Source: Oxytricha trifallax (lineage: Eukaryota; Ciliophora; Spirotrichea; Sporadotrichida; Oxytrichidae). From it: 64,000 nucleotides of DNA. Made by a program: the position numbers and the translations under genes. A model generated the notes under the pieces. It did no database searches and was not told the origin of the DNA. It saw only the letters and a list, made by a program, of their open reading frames with translations. Of the stretch, positions 10,714 to 21,860 are shown in pieces. Position 1 is the first letter of the stretch. Every line of letters starts with the position of its first letter. The stretch spans positions 21,013-85,012 of the forward strand of contig ARYC01001300.1 in NCBI GenBank assembly GCA_000711775.1, given 5' to 3'.

Positions 10714-11903
10714 TCACAAAAATAAATGAGTTGAGATGAACTACGACTTACTTAAATTAGAACTAGTCAACTCGGATTTCCTTAACATACCATTAATTAT
10801 TCTAGTGTAACCAAAGTTAGTTGACTCTTGTGAATTATCAAAATTCAATTTATTTTTGTTCTTTAATAAAGTATTATAAATTACGATCTCATTTGGAGTT
10901 GGATCTGCTTGGGCATATTTATTCGAAGTTATGATAAATATTTATTTACTTAATATAATATATGAGAGGGGGAAGTTTTCGGGCAAGTAATTATTTTCCA
11001 TTTTTTTCGGTTGTTCTGTTTTCAAATAACAAGAAACAGCTTTAATAATTTAAATTAAATGACATTTAAGATATACATGTCAATTTCAGCCAATTATTTT
11101 TATATTTATTTCATTAAGAATTAAATTTCCTTTTTAAATGTATTTTTATATATGTTAAAATGAATATATTTTATAAAATTCCTCTTTATATTTAACTAAC
11201 GCTATTAAGAGTAATAATGCTCGACATCTACTTGGCCATATATTTTTAAAGAAGGTTAATTAATCCCCTATAAAACTTCTAATTTAAAAAATAAATTTAT
11301 TAAAATTTTATGAAGAATTCAATTAATTATCTATAATAAATTTACTTGCCCTCAAACTCCCTCCAAATATATTTTATGCGATTTACAGATGACCTTAATG
11401 ATGAGACTCTTGAAACCAATTACATTTCTAAGGTACTACTCTCTTTATCCTTGCTATTGAATCTATTAAGTTTGAACGGGGTTTTATATTCAGAAGTACT
11501 TGCAATCGTATTCACCTAAGCTTTCATAAAATTAATTATATATTTTAGACAATTAATCTGCAAGTTTACTTTGCTTCGACAGATCTAAGTACAGTCCTTT
11601 TTGATTTAATTTTTGGTTTATTCAAGTTTTTTATTGTATTACTTCCAGAGATGATTGCCTGAGTATTCTATAAATAATTGAATTAATTTAGGGATATAAA
11701 TTTATGTAATTCAGGGTGCCCAGATGTATCAATTATTGATTGAAAAAGTTTTCAAAATTGTTATTAATATTATCTCTGAGTTTATCATTTTCTCTGCTAA
11801 TTTTAAAATAAATATTTCCACTGGATTCTATTAAATCACCATGCTCATATATCGGAGATTTCTTTAGCTTTATCATGCCTGCTTTTGATGTTGTACAACC
11901 CAT
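10714..11903 (-). CDS. MGC-family small protein, copy B
   Basis: Starts MGCTTSKAGMIKLKKSPIYEHG; the dual-acylation motif is conserved with copy A. The coding sequence is split by three IESs: 11683-11744 (pointer TTCAAT), 11504-11574 (GCAA) and 10934-11378 (CATAA). After their removal it gives one frame: IYFKISRENDKLRDNINNNF, a Lys-rich middle with SGSNTIKNLNKPKIK, VNTIAS-type sequence partly inside the second IES, TPFKLNRFNSKDKES, NRITSNKYAQADP and FDNSQESTNFGYTRIINGMLRKSEL. The block ends at a GTAAGT that could be a splice donor, so the last residues are uncertain. Function unknown; a membrane-tethered scaffold or adaptor is only a guess. Confidence 0.72.
10934..11378 (-). other. 445 bp IES in MGC copy B, pointer CATAA
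   Basis: CATAA (minus strand) at 11378-11374 and 10933-10929. Removal gives VNRITSNKYAQADP in frame. It is at the same codon as the 45 bp IES in copy A, with a different pointer. Most of the extra length is an inverted-repeat element. Confidence 0.85.
10964..11366. mobile_element. MITE-like inverted-repeat element nested in an IES
   Basis: The left end (GGGGGAAGTTTTCGGGCAAG) and the reverse complement of the right end (GGAGGGAGTTTGAGGGCAAG) form terminal inverted repeats of about 25 bp. The element is about 400 bp and has no ORF; without it the surrounding IES would be about 45 bp, as in copy A. Confidence 0.65.
11504..11574 (-). other. IES in MGC copy B, pointer GCAA
   Basis: Removing 71 bp joins SVEA to STSEYKTP in frame. 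A GTAAAC at the left boundary also permits an intron reading, but copy A lacks that GT. Confidence 0.6.
11683..11744 (-). other. IES in MGC copy B, pointer TTCAAT
   Basis: Six-bp direct repeat. Removing 62 bp joins ENFFN to YLQNTQA in frame; copy A aligns across the join. Confidence 0.75.
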
Positions 11904-12798
11904 TATTATTGTTTTAGCTTTTTGAAAATTATATTTGATAATTGGTAGAGTGGGGTTTTAGAGTTAATATAATTTCTGAGAATATATTTATTACTTTATA
12001 ATACAGTAAAATTATTAAAAAATTAGTTAGTATACAACAAACCGTTTTTAATAAAAATCAAATATTGCTCTCTTAAATAAATAACCTGAATATTTGTATA
12101 CATATTTTTTAATAGCTTAAAATTACTTTTAAGTGATAGTAAAATATTAAACCTCTTATAAAATCAATTAAGTATAGTAAATCTTATCAATAAATTATAC
12201 ATACTATATATGAGATTCTATCATTAATGAATCTTTTAAAATAATGAAATAAAAAATTTATATTTCTTAAATATGATAGAATAACATTACTAAATATGCC
12301 TATCATGAAAAAGTGATGTATTCACATTATTCAATTATCATCCAGTATTTAATATAATTTATATCATTGAGCAAATACGATAAACCTCGTTCATCAATTA
12401 GAAATCTATATATAAAATATGGAAATATTTTAAATATGTATAAAAATAATTCATTTGATATTAATTAGCTAACATTAATTTGTTTATTCTAATATATTCA
12501 TATGTAATTTAATTAAATTTTGGGTTTATCTTGCAGCTCTTTTTCCTAATCCAATATATTTTTAATCATTTATGAAGTATATTTGAACTCGGTTTAATCA
12601 ATATCAATAGATGAATTTTTCATATGATTTAGCTGATATAATTTTTCACTATTTTCAGCCATATTTTAATTCTAGCGTCTTTTTTTCTTCTTAAATTTAG
12701 ATTGATTTTTTATGTTCGCAAATTTTGTATAATTTGCAGAGGCAACGTTATAATTTGATTAATGAGTAATCTCAGGAAGTGTATTATTACTCATATTT
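11904..12798. other. AT-rich non-coding DNA
   Basis: About 0.9 kb without convincing coding potential between MGC copies B and C. Confidence 0.6.
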
Positions 12799-13656
12799 TC
12801 AACTACTAAGCTTATATTTCCTAATATATAAAAATTAAATTAATTTATTTAATTACTTTGCTATAATTATGGGATTGGATCTGAATGATTAATTTTCGAT
12901 AATGATGGCAACTAATCTATAATAAAGTTATTTATATGGTTATTTCTTACTTGAATGTATTTTTTCAAATTAAGACAGCTTATTGCGAGCTTACTTTATA
13001 TTTATTGAATATGTCCCTTAGTTTTATTGAATAGAAGACTCTTGTGAATTGAATTAAAAATGATCGATTTCTTGCTTTCCTTTTTAAACTATATACCCAC
13101 CTCCCTAAGAATCCTGCTTTTTAAATTTTATAATGGTTGTAGTCCTTTCAATTGAAGACTGTGGTTTTGCTGTGCTTAGATCAGTGATGTTATGAACATT
13201 TTTTATATGTTTTTCTTCAAGAGTGATCATTTTATTCTCCAAAGATAGATTGGACTCATTTTAATTTGCGGTCTTCAAAGAAATCATTTAAAATTTAATG
13301 ATAAAAACAATGATACAAATTGTTTATAAAAAGTTTATTTTCCATTAATAGATCTGTTCATAAACCTTCTATTTATTACCTAATTTGGAGTTGGATGAGG
13401 TTATATTATTGAAGATTCTCTCATTGTCATTTAATTTTAGACCTATTCCATGTTTTTAATCTGTTAACTAAAATATGTCTCAATTTTAGAATTTAATTTT
13501 GTCCCAAACTTATCCTTCTCTCTACCCACTTTAAAATAAATTTTATTTATAACATTTTAAATAAAGATCTCCTTATTGCTCAATTAAATCTCCATTTTCA
13601 AAAATAGGAGATTTTTTCATAATTAGTAACCCTGATTTTGAAGTAGTGCAGCCCAT
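12799..13656 (-). CDS. MGC-family small protein, copy C (divergent; IESs partly resolved)
   Basis: Starts MGCTTSKSGLLIMKKSPIFE, keeping Gly2, Cys3 and Ser6. After a 25 bp IES (pointer TTTATTT) the frame gives DLYFKVGREKDKFGTKLNSK, clearly homologous to YFKISRENDKLRDNI of copy B. A second open block (about 13280-12799) gives KPQSSIERTTTIIKF and FNSQESSIQQN, the latter sharing the 14 nt AATTCACAAGAGTC with copy B. The join between the two blocks is not resolved; at least one more IES must lie near 13280-13340. The product is more diverged than A and B are from each other. Confidence 0.55.
13541..13565 (-). other. 25 bp IES in MGC copy C, pointer TTTATTT
   Basis: Seven-bp direct repeat. Removal changes a non-homologous frame into YFKVGREKDK, matching copies A and B, which have no IES here. 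Confidence 0.8.
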
Positions 13657-16385
13657 TTGATATATATAATTTTGGAAATTACTTTACTAATATTAATTAT
13701 ATATAAAAATAAGATTAATTTTTTCAGTATTTTTCTCGTCAACATATGGATAATAGCATTCTCGATATAGAATGACAGATTAAGTGAAATTATTTTTACA
13801 TTTCAATTCTTTTCAATTAGGTATCATTTCTCAAATTTACTAAAATAGGAAAATTTTGTTATTGAAAAATAGAATAAAAAATTAGTGCATAAATTTGATT
13901 AAGCTACAGAAAAATATATGCCCGATTTAAATAGTAAAAATAAGAATAAAATAATAATCTCAAAAATAAATAGTTAAAATTTGATGAAGACGACATATTT
14001 TTTACAATTATAATTTCCTTTTGAATCTATCTTAGACTGCTAAACTCTCTATATAATTTAAATCAAGTCATAAAATTTTATTTTTAGGCTCGAACGAAGA
14101 ATAAAATTTGTAGAAAATCATTAAATGCTGTTCTAAATAATAACAAAATACAAATTTAATTAGTTATTTTTAATTTTTTCCTTTTTGTGTAAAAATCTAA
14201 TCGAATGATTAACTATAGAAAATTTAAGTTCTAGAGGGATCAAAATTTTTTAAATGATACAATAAACACTAAATGTTTATGAGTTTTTATATATGTATAC
14301 AATTTTTAATTTTATAAAAATATATATAATGCGTAATTAGATCTAATGATTTAGAAATAAATCTTTATTCAATTAAAAAGTCTAATCTTTAATTATAAAT
14401 TGTGAAAATACAGTAAACCTATGTATATCAAAATATTTATCGAACTATTCGAAATAAAGACTGATTTTAATTTATGGTAAAAACCTTCTAATATATTCAA
14501 GGAAAATTGTTAATTTATATAATTAAAAATAGTCGTAAAGTTTATTTATAAACTTGGGATAAGTTTGATAAATATTTATTTTATTTTATTTGTAATGTGC
14601 TTTTGTTTTTATATTTCATACTTATAATTTTAAAATTTTCTTCTATTTTTAGTTGACTTTTATCTTTGGTAAAATAAAGTCATCAGAGACTCAATAAATA
14701 TAATAAATTTTACACTATTTCTGAGATGCTATCTATTTCAGAAGATGAATTATATTCATTGTAACACCCCAAATTAAATGATTTTATTTCATAAATTTAA
14801 AAATATATATCACAATTTAATTATATAACCCCAGGCTTTACAATGCTTTGTCAATCTTTTCAGTTTGTGAATTTAATTTCTTTTAGCCATAATTTTTACT
14901 TGAGTTCATTCCAATTTTTAATTAATTTTAAGTTGCTAGTAACTTGTCATTATCAATATGCTATTTTTCTTCCAATGGATAACTCTTTAAAATTTACTTT
15001 ATTAAAACTTTTAGAAATCACCCCTATAATAAAAATATAAATAAATATATGTAAATTAAAATTTACTAATTTTTCTCTAGAAATTTAACTTTATTATTAA
15101 TTGAGGATCTATTGCATAGAAAATTAATTTCGTTTTTATGAAGGGGACGAGTGTAATTTATATAATTAATTGATTGTAAGAAAATATATATTTTAATTAA
15201 ATTCATAATAATTTTGCTTAGAATCACAACTTTAGTTGATTGTAAGTGATAAATAGTTTTTGTTTAACGAATTCGAATTTTGATTCTTTATAATATCTGT
15301 ATTGTTTAATGTATTCGTTCTTAATTTAAATATAATTACAATATAAATATATTTATTAATTTAAAAATATATATATAAAATCTCATTTAATTTGAGAGTT
15401 GGGTTAGTGAGAGTCCTAGTAGATTTAAAATAAGTTGCTCCAGTTTCACGAAGATTCTAATCATTAATATTTAAACACAAATTCCATAGAATGATTATTA
15501 AATCTGTAATTATTTATAAATGATTTAAGCTGTGCTTCACATTTGAATTGTACATTAAAAATAAATATGAGGGTTGACTTAAAAACTCAAACTAATTTAT
15601 ATATACTGATATCCTTCAAAAAATTATAAATTAAAACTAATGGTGAAAAACTTAATAAGTATTGTTTTTAAAGAAGATATTGGAAATTTATTCATTTTTT
15701 TATCCTAGAAAACCTGACATTCAAGTAATTTTCACTATATTTTTTAAATAATAGTACGACTGTGAAGACTTTGACAACTTTATCAATTAAGATTAATAAT
15801 AACTGCTATTTCTATTCTTGATTCCACCACTCTTTTAAGAAACTATTAAATTTATATATGATTGGTAATATTTTGTATAAGGAGTGGAATTCAATTTAAT
15901 TATAGTAATTTTTATTGCGAAAAGACATTCATATTATTGAAAAGAAGTTTATCAATAAAAAGAAAAAACTTATTTTAGTTTTTGATTGCAACTCTGTCTT
16001 TTTTCCTATATATTACTAATAATATTCTTTGAGCTAAAATTGTTTTCAGGCACTTGATGAAATAAAGCTTTATTCAATTGATAATTGAGTTGAAGAATTT
16101 GCATTTTGTGATTTTGTATGCTGTTAGAGTCTCGAGGAGATCCACGATATTTTAAATATTTTTATAATAGTTTTATGATGATACTTTGAATAGTCCGAAG
16201 AATAGTTTGAGTTATTCTTGCCGATAGAGGACTCTCTCTTGTTAATGGTGCCATTTTATATGCTTAAGTCTCGATCTTAAAAATATAAATAAATATATTT
16301 TAGGGAATAAATGAATTTTATATATATATAGATATATAACTTAATAATTTGATCTTTTAAAATTACCAATATAATAATTATATAA
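13657..16385. other. Gene-poor AT-rich DNA
   Basis: About 2.7 kb. Short ORFs (for example 14843-15040) have no coding character. I see no gene, RNA or repeat family that I can support. Confidence 0.6.
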
Positions 16386-17345
16386 ATGTTCTGGCCGAGA
16401 CCTCCACCCTCCATAAAAAAACATGACCCCCAACCCTTAATAATTAAATTTTTCAAATTATATGAAAAACATATTATTATACCTTTAATCATGCGCTATC
16501 TTAAAAAATTCTTTCCCTGCGGACAGCTACTTTTATTTATTTTTTTATTTGAATACCGTGTATTTTCGTCGACTTTTATTCATACATGCTTCTATAGGAA
16601 AACATTTCAAATGCAACTTAATTTTGAGTGTCATTAATTTTAATTTAATTATATCTATTAATAAACTTACACAAATTTTATTTTTTAATTTATTTTTCTT
16701 TTTAATTGTCTTCATTCGCCTTAATTCTTTAAAATATTTTGATAAACATTAAACTTTTGTTAAAAAATTGTCTTCTCAGATTTTAATATTATGATAACAA
16801 TAATAACATTTTGAGTAATTTTTATCATAAACTATTATATAAAATTCACAATTTAAATAAATGAATTCAATAAGATGGGTTAAGACATTCATTAATCAGC
16901 AATGAATTAATTTCATTTTTTAAAAAATTATATAAATCACTTCTGTTATTAGGGTCTACCTTTATCATTTTAGCACTACCTTTTTGTTTTTCTAAAATTT
17001 AATTAATTTACATGAAAAAGTTTCATCTCATTTCTATAATATAATCCCTCTTAATCTTTTCGGAAGAAATAAAAACACTTTTAATAGTAATGATAAATAT
17101 TGAAATAACACTAATGACACTCAAAATTAAGTTGCATTTGAAATGTTTTCCTATAGAACCATGCATGAATAAAAGTCGATAAACATAGACACTATTCAAA
17201 TAAAAAATAAAGAAAAGTAGCTGCTCGCAGGGAAAGATTATTTTAAGATCTCGCATGATTAAACGTATAATAATATCTTTTTCATATAATTTGAAAAATT
17301 TAATTATAAAGGGGGGAAGGGGGTTTGGTCAGAGCATATATTATT
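16386..17345. mobile_element. Inverted-repeat element, about 255 bp arms
   Basis: 16386-16640 and 17095-17345 are inverted copies of one another (shared landmarks: TTTCCCTGCG, GACTTTTATTCAT, CTATAGGAAAACATTTCAAA, AATTTTGAGTGTCATTA). The roughly 450 bp between them is AT-rich and without an ORF. The outer ends carry C/G tracts (ACCCCCAACCC on the left, GGGGGGAAGGGGG on the right). ORFs read from the two arms are mirror shadows, not genes. Best described as a foldback or MITE-like germline element. Confidence 0.75.
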
Positions 17346-19964
17346 TTAAAAAAGAGCTTGATCATGGTTATTAATTAATTGTGAATGTTAAAGTATAAAT
17401 TTTCCTTCGTTTTTTATATTACGACTTGGACTAGCTGAATTTTTTCGAATAAATTTAAATCCAAGATCTGGCTTTTTCTAGGATACATCTTTCTGAAAGT
17501 ATTAAAAAATTAAAATTAAATTTACATAATAGTAAATTAATATTATTATTTTGCTTAGTAATATTTTTACTTTTTACCTCTCTTTATATGCATTAGATCA
17601 AATTTAAATATATTAATAGTTATTATTTAAATTCCACAATTTTATTGATTTATATATCGATGTTTAATTTCTCTCCTCTGGCTGTTTAACTTATAGCCTA
17701 ACTTGATATTATAATAATTCATAAATAGATATAGTGTAATCTTAATAGTTTGCAAATTTATAATTAGGTTTATTCTGTGTAACTTTTGGAGTTAGCAATC
17801 TTTTAATTTGAGGCAATTTTAATTCATCTTATTTCGATCTGCATTAACTTAGTTTTTAGGCTTTGCTTCCTTCTATCTAATTCACGTGGATTTATCTACT
17901 ATAAATATTTAAATGATAAACCATGTTTTTTTATATAATTAAAATTAATATATATTTTTAATTAAACACATGGATTAAAGTTTTCTTGGATGATTAACAA
18001 CCCATAATTAGCACTTTAGTTTTAGAATACTTTATAATTTTTCAAAAATTAATTAATATATTGCAAATTTTATTTATCTTTAAATTAACAACGTTATCTA
18101 ATTACCTTTAATAATTAAATAACTATATTTATCATACGAATCAATAATCTAAACTTACATAAAATCTTTAAATACCTTAAATACTTTCAATCAGAATTAA
18201 AAAATTATTAATGTTTTAATTTAAATTTTAATGTAATAAAATAATTAACATATTTTTTTGTTTGTTTAAAAAGCAATTAATAATCTCTATATATAATTTC
18301 TAATTACAAATCAAAAGTATTAAATTTAGTTTTCAAAATAATAAAAGGGCTGGTAAATATATATTGTAATTTATAGTTATAAAAAATTAATTTATATTTT
18401 TAAGATACAGAATGGGTGACAAATTTAGAGGTTTAAAATGAGCAAACATCGACAAATAATAGGTATAATTTTTTAAGATAATTAGAAAATATATTACCCA
18501 AAAAATCAATTGAATTTACTTTTTATAAAATATTTAACTTATAAATTAATTATTTTTACTTAATACTTATTCTAAGAATCAATATAATTATTATTTTTAT
18601 TTCTGAACAATTCTTATAATTATTAAATAAAATATCGTTTAATTTTTAAGTTCAATAATTAAGAAATATCTTTATATTTAAATTCGTAAATTATAATGAA
18701 AGCCATCTTTTAAAGTTCTATAAAATTCAAATTACTCTTAAACTAATTTATATATTAATATGCCTCTTTAAATCAGATAAAGTCAGTAATATTATGTGAT
18801 ACACCTACTTATGTAAAGTTTTAATTTAAAATATTTAAATAATTTAATATTTTTCTCTAAGAAACCTTTCATAAGCATAATACCTTAGAATTATTATATT
18901 AATTGGTTGGATTATTGAATGATTGAATATAATTTTAAATAATATCTTAATAGACTAATGGGCAATTTATAAAAATTGAGATTACTATCGACTATATAGA
19001 AGAAAAATTAGAAAATAGAAGCCAAAATTAATCATAGATAATATGAAGAATTTAGTTAAATTAATTTATCAATTTCAATAAATATACATAAAACTTAGCA
19101 AGTTTAATTAAATATAAATTATCTATAGAATTATTGAATAGATAATAACTATTTGCAACTTTAATACTAACCATTAATTAATAAATTAATTAGATTACTT
19201 TATTTATGATTTCATCTTTTATAAACAATATTATTTTTCAATTCATTTTCTATCATATTCTATCTAAAAATATAAGCAAATTTCTAAAACTTAATTTTAA
19301 TATATATTCTCAACATCTTCTGATAGGTAAGCATCTCCAATTTCTGAGTCTCTTTTAGGTGTAGTAAATTCATGATCAGTGAAAATATAACTTCTATTAA
19401 TAATCAAAATATCATAGTTATATTAGATTTATAAAAATAAATTAAAATAAAAATTTATAAATTTAAATTAGTAAATTATTTATGCTTATAACTTAAAAAA
19501 ATTTTTAAAAATAATTTATACATATATTCTTGAATAAATTATATTTCAACATCTTTGAAATTTATTTGTTGATTTTATTAAAAAACAATTATATTTTTTT
19601 ATTTGTTCAAAATAATAATTATATATTTAAAAATTCTGATAGACTTTTCTAGCTACTATATTCTTATAGACGTCATCAAATCATTTGAGATTTTTTCATC
19701 TTTTATTAATTTAATATATTTTTAAAAAAATGAAATTAATCTACTGCACCATAAATTCCAGGCTAAGCTCTAGTCTTCAATTAATAAAGCTTATTAATCT
19801 CATGAAATTAAGATTAATAATTTTCTTTATTCTCAATACTATTTTAATCACCATATATCAAATTGGTTGGAGTTTATTATTATTATTAAAACCAAGACAA
19901 TTTCTGAGTATCTTAAGAAACAGGTATAATGGGTTCTTAAACTTTATTATATAGATAAATAGAT
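17346..19964. other. Gene-poor AT-rich DNA
   Basis: About 2.6 kb of AT-rich sequence with nothing I can support as a gene or element. Confidence 0.6.
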
Positions 19965-20335
19965 TGGGGGGGAAGAAGTTTTCTACCCCCGAAATTGTAT
20001 ATGTACCTAAGGGGGAAGTTTCCTGCCCCATACATAAAAATATATATTTTATAAATTTGTCAAAATCTTTATCATAATTCATATTTTAACATTCACTATT
20101 TTTTATAATGATAAAAATTTTAATTATTTTTTCAAAGTAACATATATTATTAATTAAAAAAATTAGTGCAACATATTTTATAATATATAATGAGGCAATT
20201 GAAAAATATAAACCTTGAAATTATATTAAAATGTTTTTATATAGGGTTAATATATAATATAAATATAAAGGTTGGGGGAGGAAACTTCCGTAGGGAACGG
20301 GAAACTTCAGGGGCTGCAGGATACTCCCCCCTAAA
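19965..20335. mobile_element. Inverted-repeat element with G-tract ends
   Basis: Two roughly 70 bp GC-rich islands (19965-20036 and 20268-20332) lie in inverted orientation around about 230 bp of AT-rich DNA. Both contain GGAAGTTTCC flanked by G/C tracts, and the ends resemble those of the element at 10964-11366 (GGGGGAAGTTT). No ORF of its own. Confidence 0.55.
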
Positions 20336-21069
20336 AATTGAAATAAAACTTACAGTAAGTTATTATTTATATCGAAATCATTTTATACCACTTTCTCATT
20401 TTATTATATATTTAAAGATTGTTGGGTGTCACTCTGGTTATTGAGGTGACTTTCATTTTCAATTAAAATTGTAATTTTAATAATAAAAAAATAATTTATT
20501 TCATGTAAATATTTTAATTAAGGAAATTAATTAATTTATAAATTAATAATTTATAATATTTTAAATCCGTTTTCTAATTCCAGAGCAATCAATTAATTAT
20601 TAATATACTCATAAAGGTTTTTTAATGAAAAAAGTTTAGTATGAAATTGGTAAATTTATTATTTATTTAAGTCAGAATAGTCTAATTTTGCATTAGGAGA
20701 TAATTGGGTTTATAATTGAATTTAATTCATATTTTTTGTGATTTTATGATGCAAATATAATTTAACAATATTAAAAATAAATAAATTCAAGGCTTTGTAT
20801 TTTCAGATTTTGAGAATTGGATGGAAGAAATTAAGAAATGTCAGATTAATCATAATTAAGCAAATTTTGAACAATTTATGTTGATGTTGAATTTTAAATA
20901 TCATTCCAAACCCTTTTAAAATTTAATACTTAAAGTATATAAAGATATGTTTTTGAATTATCTATATCGCAATCTTACATAAAATCTTAGTTTGCCACAG
21001 AATTTTAATGTGAAGGTTGTATGTTACGATTAATTTCAAATTAATTTTGATCATTCCTGGATGAAATCC
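20336..21069. other. AT-rich non-coding DNA
   Basis: Between the inverted-repeat element and MGC copy D. The reading frame of copy D may extend into its right part, but no clear end is visible. Confidence 0.5.
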
Positions 21070-21694
21070 TTTTGACTTTGTATTTTAAATCTATTTTCTT
21101 CTGTAAATCTTTTTAATATTTAGATTTTAGATATTTATAAAATTTAAAGAATCTTCGAAGTTGAGGTTATTTTGGGATTTAGGATAGAGTTTACTCTCTT
21201 GGTTAATAAGCAGTGGTGAAAACTTGAGATCCCCATTTAGATAGATTTAAGAGTTTTTCAACTTTAATTATTGATATACTTATAAAAATTCATCATTATA
21301 ATTTTTTGAAAATTTAATTAAAAAGCATTTTGAAGTCCTGACTGATTGATCAAAGTCTAATCATTAGTCTTGGCCATCGAATTTTAAGCATTTCTGTCAT
21401 CGTGATTTGAAATTCTCTTGGATTATTTTGAATTTTTATGCTTCTTTATCCCAGCAGAAAATCTCTTCTTGCAACTATCTTCTTATTTCTGCAATTGATT
21501 TAGAAAGAAGCACTCAAATCCTTTTTATGGTTTTTCATACAATTTGTATATAAAAGCATAATTTCATAAGAAAATATAATGTCACTATACCGCTTTACAT
21601 CTAAGAAGTAGTCTCCATTCTAAACTTTTACTTTGCCATTTGTTAATGGCGATTTTTCTGATATTACTATGTTTCCTGACTAACTGCAACCCAT
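21070..21694 (-). CDS. MGC-family small protein, copy D (divergent; boundaries uncertain)
   Basis: Starts MGCSQSGNIVISEKSP; Gly2, Cys3 and Ser6 are kept. The next part (NGDYFLDVKRYSD) aligns with DLYFKVGREKD of copy C. A first open frame ends at 21350; a later block gives KSQNNLNFEDSLNF and NIKKIYRRKQIQN, aligning with KLNFDNSQESTNFGYTRIINGMLRKSEL of copy B. At least one IES between the blocks is unresolved and the 3' end is approximate. It lies 166 bp downstream of the scramblase-like gene on the same strand. Confidence 0.5.
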
Positions 21695-21860
21695 AAGTGG
21701 TAAAATTTTTCAAGTTGTGCTTCTAATAAAATTTCTAATAATTATATAAACTTGTTTAATCTTTAATTGTGCGTAAACTGATTTGATCTACATATTTGTT
21801 TACATCTTTAATTGAAAGAGTAATAATATGAAAAGTTTTATTAATCATATTCTTTAAATT

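Larger units (their letters stand above)
9160..11930. repeat. Segmental duplication copy 2 (with 5740-7870)
   Basis: Carries MGC copy B and its 3' flank. Collinear with copy 1 apart from IES size differences. Confidence 0.75.

Noticed and set aside
16277-17256. Four short ORFs on both strands around 16.3-17.3 kb.
   Set aside because: They fall within the arms of an inverted repeat and mirror each other; no coding pattern.
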